NCBI GenBank assembly: GCA_016648135.1
Contig: JADDOH010002619.1
Coordinates: 88,919 to 152,918 of the forward strand
DNA from: Agrypnia vestita
Taxonomy: Eukaryota > Arthropoda > Insecta > Trichoptera > Phryganeidae
Direction: 5' to 3'
DNA: 64,000 bases
Under the pieces are notes generated by a model. That model was not told the DNA's origin, did not search any database, and was given only the letters and a program-made list of their open reading frames with translations. The position numbers and the translations under genes were made by a program. Of this stretch, positions 32,915 to 43,827 are shown in pieces; the stretch's first letter is position 1; each line of letters opens with the position of its first letter.

Positions 32915-33085
32915 TAACTGACATGTTAATTAGAGTCCGAAATAGTTATGAATTGGAAGAGAGTGAGATGGACTGGCCATGAGGCCGGTACTAGTCCACT
33001 GGCTGCAATGAGGCAAGATACAGATTAGATTTTGGAGATGTTTGTCTCGAAACGGGGATGCCTGGAGAACATTTGTGCTAGCTGG

Positions 33086-33176
33086 CTGACATTAGCCAGA
33101 GAGGTCTGAGACACGGCAGAATAGCACATACACCAAAGATTCTGAACGGCCGTGTAAACCTGAGAACATTTACATT
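33086..33176. repeat. Short dispersed repeat, second copy
   Basis: GCCAGAGAGGTCTGAGACAC ... AAGATTCTGAACGGCCGTGT ... AACCTGAGAACATTT is a diverged copy of 30762-30864, which lies at the end of the Tc1 remnant. Both may be tails of the same element family. Confidence 0.6.
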
Positions 33177-33434
33177 AAGGGCGAATTTGAACTTAAATTT
33201 TTTCCTTTACTGATAAATGGATTAGTTTTAACATAAATTGATTTTGATTTAAAATTGATGGTTTATTATTTGCAAAATTCAAGATATGATAATTGAATAA
33301 AGATCATCATACAAAATGATGCAATTATAAAAATTCTATTGAAAATTTCCACACCGTTGTTCATTCGGTTATTAAAATATTAAAAAAAAAAATGTATGAA
33401 ACAGAACGCATGTACGACCTTGAATAAACCCTTA

Positions 33435-34068
33435 GGCTCGGTTGCGCCAGCAGAAGTAAATTTGGTTCGAGTAACATTGACCCGAGTAACTTTTTTTACC
33501 CTCAGCTCAGAGTAAACTCGATTTCGGGTTGCACAAACGTCTTTTTTACCGCTGTCAAACCAATCATAAGGCTAATAGGGTGCCAAGCGGAATAAACCAC
33601 AAATACTGCATTTGTCTATGGAATTTGATTTATTTCAGTTTTTCACCACTGGCAATACGTACTTTTGCGGTTTAAAACCAGTTCAAACAAACCACTTTAT
33701 TCTATGAAACAAACCAAAAAACGTCAAACCATCGCTAAAATAACACGAAATTAAAAGATTCATTTTAATGTTTACAAATTTCAATACGAAAATGACAGCG
33801 ACAAAATTCAAATGACAAGTACCTATATGGACAAATGTCACATTTTCAAATCAGCTGTGAGAGGACGGCCATTTTTTTTACCAACATTTTTACTTTTACC
33901 CACCTATCTTGGAGAGTAAAATAAAGTTACTCATGTATGTACTTCGGCGAGTAAAATAATTTTTACCATCGCTGGCGCAACCCGTTTTTAGTAAAAAAAG
34001 TAACTTGAGTAACTTAAAGTCACTCGAGTAACTTTTTTTACCTTTACGTCTGCTGGCGCAACCGAGCC
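33435..34068. mobile_element. PIF/Harbinger-type MITE, TTA duplication
   Basis: 634 bp between TTA (33432-33434) and TTA (34069-34071). The ends GGCTCGGTTGCGCCAGCAGA and, inverted, TCTGCTGGCGCAACCGAGCC continue with GTAAC-rich subterminal repeats (CGAGTAACTTTTTTTACC on both sides). The interior is non-coding and AT-rich. It is different from the 32771 family in sequence but has the same insertion signature. Confidence 0.85.
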
Positions 34069-34172
34069 TTAATGGAAAAATATGATAGCTCAAAAAATCT
34101 TTTTTTTTTTATAAATATAAATTAGTGATTATATTCGAAGATGTGTGATTTAATTTTGGTTGTATTTTACAG

Positions 34173-34234
34173 CTAAACAAGAGATTTATCACCAGCTATT
34201 TGCACGTGCACGGGAAGCTCATCACCAAGATTGG
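34173..34234 (+). CDS. SMG6: SMG6 exon (LNKRFITSYLHVHGKL)
   Basis: A 62-nt exon following tattttacag and preceding a consensus GTGAGT. It reads LNKRFITSYLHVHGKLITKI plus GG, which the next exon completes to Gly: human DLNKRFILSFLHAHGKLFTRIG. About residues 754-774. The short length would make it hard to find without the motif; phases fit on both sides across a 20.4-kb intron. Confidence 0.95.
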
Positions 34235-34629
34235 GTGAGTAGCTTTATTTATATTTTATATCCGCTCTTGTTCAATATGATTACGTATTGTATTTCTCAC
34301 ATGCCTGAGAATTGAGCTTTAGCTTAGATCCATTGGAATTTTGTATATTTATATACTATATTTGTATACCCGGAAGCGCTGGTCGTGTCTCAAAAAAATA
34401 TCACCCGGGAAATCAACTCAAGAATCACCCTTGCCGATAGATGGTATCATTGTTTCCAGAGGTATTTTAAATCAAAACCCTTTAAGAAAATGCAAACTGT
34501 GCGTACACAGACCTAGTCCACAATATTTCAGGGAGTTGAACATTTTCAGAATATCAATGTAAAATGTTCCAACACTGTGAAAAATATCAATAGATATGGC
34601 GATAAGCAATCACAAAAAATCCAGTTCGA

Positions 34630-34790
34630 ATTTCTGCAAGGTTTTAATAATTTTATTTGACTTGTATTAAATTTATAATAATATTAAATATAAGTTACTT
34701 TAAGTCAGAAATATTGAGTAAAAAATGCAAACTTTGATGTCGCTTATTTCCGTAAATATTGATATTTTTCATTTTGGCTCATATTCTTAA
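34630..34790. repeat. Dispersed repeat R1, copy 3 (degenerate)
   Basis: TTGACTTGTATTAAATTTAT ... AATATTGAGTAAAAAATGCA AACTTTGATGTCGC ... TCCGTAAATATTGATATT follows the order of 12960-13215 with many changes. Confidence 0.5.
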
Positions 34791-35358
34791 AATGTAAAAC
34801 CTCCTGAAGTATTCTGGGTCTGTAACACCTGCATAATATTCAAAGGGGCCAAATAAATCTCAAAAAATAGTGAGAGGATGCTGGATATTTTTGAGAGGAA
34901 TATTTTTAGATGAACAATGTTAGAAATACGAGCTTTAGGTACACCAAGCTAGTATTTCTGAAACTGCGCGAAATGCATATAAAGCATGCCAAGGAGAATC
35001 GAGGCTCTCACACCCGCAAAGGGTGAAACTAACAAGCACTAGGCAAAAGTTCTTTGCATAAGTATTTTTTCAAGAAAATATAAATAAATTAATTTTTTTA
35101 AGGTACCTACACTGAAACATTTTATTTATTTATTTACATATGTTTACAGCTCTTAAGCCTTTTACTTTATAATTTGTACAAAGTTGATAAACAATATAAA
35201 TAATATATATGATAAAAAAATACAAATGTGAACATAAATTATTTAAAAACATAATCAAAAACAATATAAATGTAGAATTAAAGGAGACGATAAAACAACA
35301 ACAGTAATTCGATGAAATTAGATATATGTTTAAATAGAAGTTTTCGCGAAGAGGTAAA

Positions 35359-35748
35359 ATGCATTATGAATAGGTTATTTTTCGGGAACTTCGCGGATTT
35401 GTAAAAATATCTTATTTTTGCGCTATATTTCGGTTACACTTGGATAACCATTTTCTACATATCATACAGTGATTAACAAAACAAAATATAAAAATGAATC
35501 AAATGTAGAAAATAAAAATAAAAACATTAAACGAAAAGTACTTACCCCGCTTTCGCCACCATTACCACCATCCCTACGGCGAAGTCAGAGAAATCGAATA
35601 TCTATCTCTGAAATCGAATATTTATCTTTGAACTGTCAGAGAGACCAGCTTGAAAATGGTTATCCAAGTGTAACCGAAATATAGCGCAAAAATAAGATAT
35701 TTTTACAAATCCGCGAAGTTCCCGAAAAATAACCTATTCATAATGCAT
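35359..35748. mobile_element. Palindromic element with 97-bp inverted arms
   Basis: The left arm 35359-35455 begins ATGCATTATGAATAGGTTAT and the right arm 35652-35748 is its reverse complement, identical by eye along all 97 bp. The 196-bp centre includes most of a 71-codon frame (35469-35684) with SLRRSQRNRI. Near-perfect arms imply recent formation or gene conversion. Target duplication was not resolved because the right flank is an AT microsatellite. Confidence 0.85.
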
Positions 35749-36159
35749 ATATATATATAAATAAATAAATAACAATTTTACACAATAATGGGCGATTCAA
35801 TAGGCAGTATAATAATTTATAGAAGAATAAATAAAATAAATATTAATTCAATGAAAACAATACAGAGTAAAAATATTTTTTAGGAATAATAGTTATATTA
35901 AAAGACGAGTTAACAAAAAAATTATATTTATGCACCTATATGTTATATTTCTGCATTAACCCTGCTATTAACAAAAATGCTAGTTAGGACCTTCTTGTAA
36001 CTGTGCAAGGTAGTATTTCAAATATCTATTTCATTGCCTAGATGCTGTATTCTAGATATTGGCGAGTTACTTTGTGCTATGTTGCAGTATTGTTACGGTA
36101 GTACGGTTGTACCGTTCTGGTATTCCTAGCAGGTCAGGTACATGAATGTTTATTAATTG

Positions 36160-37560
36160 TAATAATGCAGAATTTTAAAAAGGCATATTAAATCTGAAAT
36201 GATTCTTCTTTCACTTAACTTTAATAAACTCATTAAACTTAACAGGGAAGCAAAATTTGATTGTTCTCTTGGAATATGTAATTTATAAGTGACAGCTCTT
36301 AGAATTTTGTTTTGTACCCTTTCTATTGTTTGAGAGTGTACATTATAGTATGGTGACCACACCGCAGCACTATGGCCTGTTTCGGATAATAACTCTTTTA
36401 TTTCTAGACGTATTTCCATAAAATTTAGCACACATATAAAGTAGCTTATATAGCTTAAAATGGATGTCATTTTATTCAATATATTTTATTTATTAATTAA
36501 TTATTAATATTTTAAAAATAATCAGAACAAAATTAAAAATTGCTTACATGTGTGCAAATTTTATGAATATATCTTTAGAAATAAAAGAGTTATTGACTTG
36601 TGGTCCGAAACAGGCCTCGGTTTTCCATAGTATTATAGAAAATCGATTTCTGTCTCGGATCAAAAATCAATAACTCTTTTATTTCTCAAAATATATTAAT
36701 AAAATATATGTGATCTATAAGGCTTCAAATAAGACAATTTTGAATAACACATTTATATTTTTATATAATAATGTATTTAAAATAGTTATGAAAACATAAA
36801 AAATGGTCATTCATCACATTTTTCCTAATAACTTCGAAATTAGCAAACATTTGCAACTAATTTTTATAAATGTTTCTTACGAATATCTAGACTATAAATT
36901 AACATTAAATGTAAAGCGTGGGGAGACATGGGTGAGTGACAAATGTCTCGATGAACTAAAAAAAATAAAAACTTTTTCCTGATTTTACTGTCTAGTCATT
37001 CATCAACGTAAATTTTAACATAAAATCAAAAACATTTTAGTTCTAAATTTTTTAATGAGCTTTTCAGAAATGTATAATACTTTATATCTTTTCCTACAAA
37101 GTTTAACAATAAATTAATAAAGTGATAGAGTGAACAGACTTGACATGGACATCTAAGTGAGCAGCTCTTTACATTTCATGTTTTTCTGTATTTTCTTTAT
37201 TGATTATGGATTATTATAACTAGTTTTTGAACACGATATAAGTAAAATTGTCATTTTTATAAATAAAAATAAAAGAAATTTTAAATTTTGTCTCGATTAT
37301 TTTTAATATATTAATAATTAATAAATAAACAAAATATTTTGAATAAAATGTTATCCATTTTAAGCTACACAGACTGCTTTATATGTGAGCAAAATTTTAT
37401 GGAAATACGTCTAGAAATAAAAGAGTTATTGACTTTTGGTCCGAAACAGGCTTAAATTTTCCATAGTGCCCCGAGTTGTATTCAACCCGACTCCTCACTA
37501 GTGATGTGTACAGAAGTTTGAATGTGTCGAGGTTCCTGAATTATGTTAGGAGGGTGCAGG
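36160..37560 (-). mobile_element. LINE reverse-transcriptase fragment, split by insertion
   Basis: On the minus strand 37555-37477 reads FRNLDTFKLLYTSLVRSRVE YNS and 36363-36160 continues AVWSPYYNVHSQTIERVQNK and LSERRIISDLICLFKIL. Together they match the thumb region after the RT palm of Jockey/CR1-type LINEs (LY-SLV-S-LEY-S-VWSPYY...IERVQ-KFLR). An inverted-repeat insertion of about 1.1 kb separates them within the codon pair before VWSP. The LINE is 5' truncated. Confidence 0.75.
36368..37476. mobile_element. Compound inverted-repeat insertion in the LINE
   Basis: The outer ends are GCACTATGGCCTGTTTCGGA and, at the right, GGTCCGAAACAGGCTTAAAT followed by CCATAGTGC. The shared subterminal run TAACTCTTTTATTTCTAGAC and its inverse are present. 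A second, internal pair (36565-36632 and 36632-36700) of the same terminal sequences meets head to head at about 36632, so two related foldback elements appear fused. No coding capacity. Confidence 0.65.
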
Positions 37561-37879
37561 AACAGTGAATATAACGGATAAGGAGTAGCCATCGATGTTA
37601 CCAGTGTCGGTAAAATTTAAAAATGTTCAAATAATGAAGTGGCAATGGACGGGGACCAGAACGCACAATAATCTTGGCGTTTCTCCCGCCGTGATGGCTA
37701 CGAGAAATGATCACACGAAACAGGCGTAATTTTCCGCGATCGTACCGTCTCTCGTGTCCGAGCAGGGTGGCCACACTGAGCCAGAATGCGGTATATAATA
37801 CGCGTTAAACCTTTGGTTCTGAGTCTTTTTGTATAATATTTTTGTCATCATTTAAACTTTTAAACTCGTGCAATTTTTA

Positions 37880-38305
37880 GCGATTTTTACTCCCTTTATA
37901 TTAACTCGTGGCGTCTGCTTGTCTTCTTGTCTGACGAAAATCGAGATGATCAAAATGATCCAATCGAGCTGAAACTTTGCAAGCAGACTCGTGGCGACGA
38001 TCAAGAAGATCTATCAAATTTTCGTTAAAAAAATTAATAAATTTTTGGATTTTTCAAATTTTGAATGGTTTTTTCATACAACTTATTAAGTTGTATGAAA
38101 ATATTTCAACGCGTCTGGTAGACGCGAAACCTGATTATGGTATAATTTTGGATTATTGGAAATTTTTTATTACTCCCCTTTCGTAGCGTCGCCCGACCGA
38201 AGCCCAACGCGTAGGTTAAGCGAAAAAAAAAAGTTTCAACTAGTAAATGAGAAAAGGAGTATAATAAAAACTTGGTTTTTATGGGTTACTTTTTTACATG
38301 ACTGG
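37880..38305 (+). repeat. Dispersed interspersed repeat, copy 2
   Basis: Same blocks and order as 181-745: ACTCGTGGCGTCTGCTTG near 37914, GCAAGCAGACTCGTGGCGAC near 37979, and AACTTGGTTTTTATGGGTTA near 38270. Confidence 0.7.
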
Positions 38306-38609
38306 CTTGACAAGTGTGAACAGAAAAAAGGTTGGAAGATACGGTGTTGGATAAAAATGTTAATATTTAGGAAACACCGTAAGGATTTAAATAAAAATGG
38401 CAATCACGGTTCTGCCGAAAATAAGAAGAATGTGGATTTACGGACAATGACAACAGTTCCTGAGGAAAATAATAAAAGGCAGACGTTAGGAGGGAAGGTT
38501 ATAGTCATTGACTGAACAACGAAAAGGCATCTCAAGATAAATGATAGATGAAAACAACATGCATCGGTACACAAGAATATAAGTTGTTATTAAACAAAAT
38601 AATATCGTT

Positions 38610-38995
38610 TAATTTATCTGTTAAAGTGTTATTTTTAAATAAAAAAATGTTAAAATGAAATATTTTAATATTTTTTGATGTATTTAGAACTAAAATATTG
38701 AAATACAATATCTTTAGTGTTATTGCTTCCGTGGTTTTATTTGATAAACATGTGCGTACATTTCTGACAGTAAATTTCGTTACTTATTTTCATAATTAAT
38801 GGACCAGCAATTATTGTACAAGTGATTATTGAAATATAAGTAATTATTGAAGTCTGTATATTGAGAAACCAGAAACTGCAGCTTCTTAGCGATTATTGTT
38901 GATTTTTACATGAATATAACCATCATAAAAAAGTGTCTAAAAAACAGCAATCGTGCGCGAAATTGCGCGGCATACGACCGGTTAATTGTCGTCTG
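38610..38995. repeat. Dispersed repeat R3, copy without minisatellite
   Basis: Parallel to 14520-15050 (TTTTTGATGTATTTAGAACT, AAATACAATATCTTTAGTGT, TAAACATGTGCGTACATTTC, AGAAACCAGAAACTGC, AAGTGTCTAAAAAACAGCAA). Where the other copy has the 33-bp array, this one has only ATATAACCATCATA. Confidence 0.75.
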
Positions 38996-39411
38996 TTATG
39001 GCGCATGAGATATTTATCAGTGATTTGTCTTGAGCGCGCGTAAAGGACAGTACGAAGTTGAGTGCGGAGCCAATGACTTGTGCCTCCGTGTATTTTGTAC
39101 GCACAGTAAAATAATGTAATTGGTACATGCCGGCTTTTACCTGAAAATCTCTGATATGTAGATTCATCTGCTGACACACGTCGTTAGATACTCGGAAAAT
39201 TCTAAAATTTTCACTGAAAAAGTGAAGGATAGATCTTAACATTTTTACACTATAAATATATTCATTTGATTGCGTTGCTTTAGGAGAATTATTATTTTCT
39301 TTCAAATCGATTAAAGACAGTCGTCAATTGGTTGGAATCTCCTATCACGTGATCGTGGCAACTTTTCGATGAGGCTGTAACCGACTAAGATTCTTATCAG
39401 TGGATGGATAA

Positions 39412-40568
39412 AGGTTGAAACGTACTACTAAAACGCGACGCGACGTGGCGTGTCGATACTTGATGCGAATCGTGCACGTATACAACACGCCACGTGATAC
39501 ACGCTTTGCTAGGATCATAGAAGGACGGAAGTGTATCGACGTGGCCATGGATTTACTATTTAAAGACGAGCTGTATGAAGATTTATTGCAGATTTCAGGG
39601 ATATATTTTATACAGAAACAGTTGAATTAAAAAAATTTCTTCCCAAGCATTATTTCTAATACCTACGATCACGGTCTTGGCCTGAACTCATATCATATAA
39701 CACTGGATACCGTTTCACAAATTCTATTCATCCGACATTTTAAATAAAAACTAATAAAAAATATCTATAAACCAAGAATGTTCTTGAAAGACTGTCGCGT
39801 GGTGTCGGGTGTTAAGATACGATTTAATTAATTCGAATTCTTGAGTATGAGGTATAATTTTTTTGAATATTTTTATATTAATGACAGTGAAATTTTCTTA
39901 GTACGCATGTAAAATTTAATTAAAATAATCGATGTTTTAATGGTTTTATGGATACTGCAATATAGGAAAAAGAACGTTTAATTTTTGTATTTTTTAAAAC
40001 AATCTATTTAACAAGTTGTCGAAAAATATTAATGAATAGCATCACTTCTTTTTCAAACTTTATACAATCATTTTATAAATAAAATATATGGTCTTTATTT
40101 GAAAATATACGAGATTAGTGTATCAAATGTAACTCTATTGCATGAAAACTAAAATAGTGTTTCGGGGTTATAATTTTTTTGATGTTATAACAATATTCAT
40201 AATTTTTTAAGGGTTTTAGAGTAAATTAAGGCTTTAAGAGTAAATCGATCTATCATAATAAAATTGATTAAAAGCCTATTTAGCTATGGGTTTTGCGAAA
40301 TGATTTAATAAGTTAACGTTAAATTTAGCAAAATCGAGAGCAAATACGAAAATCGTGTACTGGGGCCTCTGCGATGCGTCGGATGGCGCGTGTGCCCCTC
40401 TCCCGGCAACACGCCGACCTGGACCGACTGGATGTTACCGCGTGGGGTTGCGTTTCATCACATGGCGTGTTGTCTACTTGTATCTGACCACATTAAATAT
40501 ACGGGATTGATAAGTACTGACATGCGTGGCGTGGCGTGGCGTCGCGTGTTAGTAGTATGTTTCAACCT
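39412..40568. mobile_element. 1.16-kb TIR element with TAA duplication
   Basis: TAA at 39409-39411 and again at 40569-40571. The left end AGGTTGAAACGTACTACTAA continues AACGCGACGC; the inverted right end ends TTAGTAGTATGTTTCAACCT. Inside each end are ACACGCCACG/CGTGGCGTG palindromes. Short frames inside (39415-39630 and 40390-40568) are not recognisable. TSD length and sequence suggest the PIF/Harbinger superfamily; no transposase was identified. Confidence 0.75.
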
Positions 40569-40837
40569 TAAGGCGCAAACTAAAGTCAAGTCCGAGCTTT
40601 CTAGGAGGCGGCCTGGCCACCCGGTCGCGATGGCGATCTCACGCGCAAAATATGTCCCGACACGCGTGTCGGCGCGTCCGGTGTCGCTTCGCCCGCAAAT
40701 TGTCGCTGCGGTCTCGCCACCATTTTGAAGAATTGCCCGTAAACATCCCGCCGCTGTCTGCCATTAGCGCTCGGCTCGCGCGCGGCAGCCGAGATCCCAG
40801 AAAGTCGCGCGTGATTCCCATTACAGACGCACCACTA

Positions 40838-41283
40838 TAACTTGGCGTGCGAGGGAGGGCGTCCCTGTCGCGTAACAGAAGTTGTCAGGGTGTAAATTTA
40901 TTACACAATACATAATATACAGAACGTCCGGTGACCGGTGTCGTATTAAATACAGAAATTTGGTCGGGCGGCACTAAAGAAACCACGCAGTAATGGCGGT
41001 CGTTCTATCTGTCAAACTGTCAGACGGTAATATCGGTCCATTATTCGCTTTTTCAGCTTCGCAAAACTTTAATACTTCATTGGCAATTGTTCTTGCACCA
41101 TCCCGGACTGTTTAGGATGTTTTGGACATAATAATTCAGTGTATACTGGTAATCAAGACGTCACAGCTCCCGACCAAATACAAAAATGAACTAAATGGCG
41201 ACGGGTTACCGCCGTGTGCGGGCGGGGCGGGTTTTAGTTTCAAATTCGCCGCACGCCAAGTTACGTTGGGCAAGCAATAGGAA
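40838..41283 (-). repeat. Long repeat R4, copy 2 (inverted)
   Basis: Reverse complement of 31026-31458: from ACTATAACTTGGCGTGCGAG to CGCCAAGTTACGTTGGGCAA. This copy adjoins a short frame (41462-41280, minus) that may be part of the full-length element. Confidence 0.8.
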
Positions 41284-41462
41284 GTGTCCCCGAGGATGCG
41301 GAGCATTTTTGCTAATGTCATCTTTTTTCGATCTGCCACTTTTTGAATACTTATAAATGATTGTGGTTTCGGTTCCTTAACCAAGTCACCTGCTTTATCA
41401 CAAAACAAACACGATAACTCGTTCGATCTTTTTCTTTTCACATTTGTCACTTGTAGCGACAT
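41280..41462 (-). CDS. Unrecognised Cys-containing N-terminal fragment next to R4
   Basis: An ATG frame reading MSLQVTNVKRKRSNELSCLF CDKAGDLVKEPKP then FISIQKVADRKKMTLAKMLR. CLFC plus a basic start suggests the beginning of a zinc-binding protein, as is common in transposon ORFs. Downstream the frame runs into repeat R4 and loses sense. It is probably the 5' piece of a mobile-element gene; the family is unknown to me. Confidence 0.4.
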
Positions 41463-42122
41463 TGCTCAAGTATTTTAATAAAACAGTTATTAATTTATCA
41501 CTTAAAAACGACAAAACTCAAATGCTATTTTACAAAAACGAAAAAATATACGTTACTCACAATGGTTTTTATCCTACTGTTGCGCAAAAACATTAAAGGA
41601 CTGGGTACGCTATGCACTCGACGCTTGGGGGCGGGCTATTTAATTAGGGAAAAAGGGAAAGGAACCGACAAAGCTGCTGACAATATCAAGTTTTTGTTAT
41701 TTTGTGTCTTAGGTAGAAGAAGCTGATAGCATAGTTGCCGGTCCTAATATTTGGCAAACTTAAGTACCTCTGGCGCCTGGGCTATATCATGTAATTTGTT
41801 TTTTGTCATTAAATATTTTTTTATCAATTATTTCTATTTTAATTTTATTTCACAACCTATTATTACCTTTAACTATCAAAAAAAAAACAACTAATGACAC
41901 TAATATAATCATTAAAATAGCTCAGTAGCATGCACTCAATCGATTTACTTGCTGCGTGAGGGGGGGGGGGGGGTATAAAAAAAATTGGACCACCTGGGTT
42001 TCTGGCAACATTCATATTCTTAATCTATAGACTTTTCTGAACTAGAATCAATTGTCAGAATGCGGTCCTCATATTTTGCATACTCAAGTACCTCTGGCGC
42101 CTGGACTAGATTAGACCAGTCT

Positions 42123-42577
42123 TAACACGTGCCTCGGAGACCTGGACATTAACCAAGCACGACGAAAATAGACTAGACACATTTGAAAGGAAAATCGTAC
42201 GCCGAATATATAGACCTATTAATGACGGTCAAACACGGCGATAAAGATACAACACCGAGCTCTATGACCTTTACCAGGACGACAGTGTAGTCAAGTTCAT
42301 TAAGATTAACAGATTGCGCTGGCTGGGACATCTACACCGTATGGATGGTCTGGAGCCCCCAAAAAGGGTGTTGTTTAATGACCCAATGGGTAGAAGAAGT
42401 GTCGGAAGACCAAAACTGCGATGTTTAGATGGTGTCGTTGCGGACTGCCGGGCCCTGGGGCAGCAAAACTGGAAAATGGCAGCCAGCGACAGAACAGCAT
42501 GGAGGCAGCTAGGACCCACCAAGGGTTCTAACGCTGAGGATGGATGGAAAAACAATTTTATTTTAACACCAATTTGA
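42123..42577 (+). pseudogene. LINE ORF2 C-terminal fragment
   Basis: Reads ASETWTLTKHDENRLDTFER KIVRRIYRPINDG, one TAA, then YNTELYDLYQDDSVVKFIK and RLRWLGHLHRMDGLEPPKRV, finishing GRRSVGRPKLRCLDGV. The pattern (F-RK-LR-I...RLRWLGH-RM...G-RP-LRW) is the conserved region after the RT domain in many insect LINEs. One stop and no RT domain upstream: a 5' truncated dead copy. Confidence 0.75.
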
Positions 42578-42616
42578 GTTTAAATTCACTGTATGAGTAA
42601 TAATATTTAAGCCTAA

Positions 42617-42731
42617 GGGCCGGTTGTTTCAAGTTGGATTAAAGTAAGCGTTGTTTTAAAGCATAGATTTTTACGTTCTCCACCAATCAGACGATCCGTT
42701 TTCGTAAAAATCTACGCTTTAATCGACCGCT
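42617..42731. mobile_element. Truncated PIF/Harbinger-type MITE
   Basis: Preceded by TAA (42614-42616), it starts GGGCCGGTTGTTTCAAGTTG and follows the 32771 element through CTACGCTTTAATCGACCGCT. It breaks off at 42731 before the right terminal repeat, where the hairpin at 42736 begins. Confidence 0.7.
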
Positions 42732-42735
42732 TGAA

Positions 42736-42805
42736 ATAGAGACACTATCATCCTCAGAGGCAACAATAGAACTAATGTTGCCTCTGAAGATGATGGTGTC
42801 TCTAT
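42736..42805. repeat. Hairpin with 28-bp arms
   Basis: AATAGAGACACTATCATCCT CAGAGGCAAC is followed, after a 12-nt loop (AATAGAACTAAT), by GTTGCCTCTGAAGATGATGG TGTCTCTATT. The arms match apart from two G/T-compatible or transition differences. It may be a LINE 3'-tail-derived fold or a small-RNA precursor-like palindrome. Confidence 0.7.
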
Positions 42806-43827
42806 TGAAAACGCCGAAGCTTAAATATTATTACATATACAGTGGATTAAAACTTGGCGTTTGATTTAAATTGTTTTAATCATTTTTTAATCATGAACTT
42901 ACACTCTGTTGATGAAACGACGCTAAATTTAATTATAAGTAATATTTTGTTTTGTATTTACGCTGTAAAATATAACAATGCTACCAGCGCGTTTACGCTA
43001 CCGCAACATCTAGTCTTGAACCGTTAACAATAACGCTAGAAATAAACATTTACCACTTTATAATTATTTTACATTCATTGCTCTTCAGACGATGTGCATT
43101 CATGCCGGGAGCTGTCGCGTGTACAGACACTCGTACATGCAAGATATTAAAACAAGTCGATATTCTATATTGAAAACATCATTTTATGGTCGTGCGAAAA
43201 GCAATGCGTAATATAATTTCATTGCATCTCCGTTTAGTTCGATAGGAGCATTTATTTATCTAGCCTCGTCTCTGGTCCGGAGTGAATCTGTTTTCATACT
43301 CGCTGAGAGAATTGTCTATGGAATAATTGATCCGTTGGATATGTGCAACACCCCGCAACCACTATCTCGGGTTGGTAAATTATCGCCTGGTCATTTCTCC
43401 GATGATGTGTTCTTTCCGCTCGCTAAACGCCTCAGTATTTCGAGGTATTACCATCTGCATTTGAAATGTTCGCGTGTTTCCCATTTGTAGCCGAGACTCG
43501 CGATAATTTTCTCGCGCTATTTAATGATTCAGATTGCACTGCCCACAAAGTTGTGCAATGTTATTAATATGTTACGTTATTCGTATATTACGTTTTTCAT
43601 TATTTTATTCAATATTTTACAGAGCATTGACAATTTGAAGATAAAGGCGTACAAAAATCAGGAAATTGTCCTTAAATCAATATATTAATTACGCCAGCCA
43701 ATGTCGTATTTTTCTGCATCCGGATAATTTATGTTGCCAGTTAAAAAAACCCATTTTAGAGTACATTAAAAAGATTAAAAAATATAGGAATACGAACAAA
43801 CTGATATTAAAAAATATTCAAATTATA

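Noticed and set aside
35469..35684. 71-codon frame as a gene
   Set aside because: It lies inside the palindromic element and partly in its arm. It is noted as possible captured sequence, not a functional gene.
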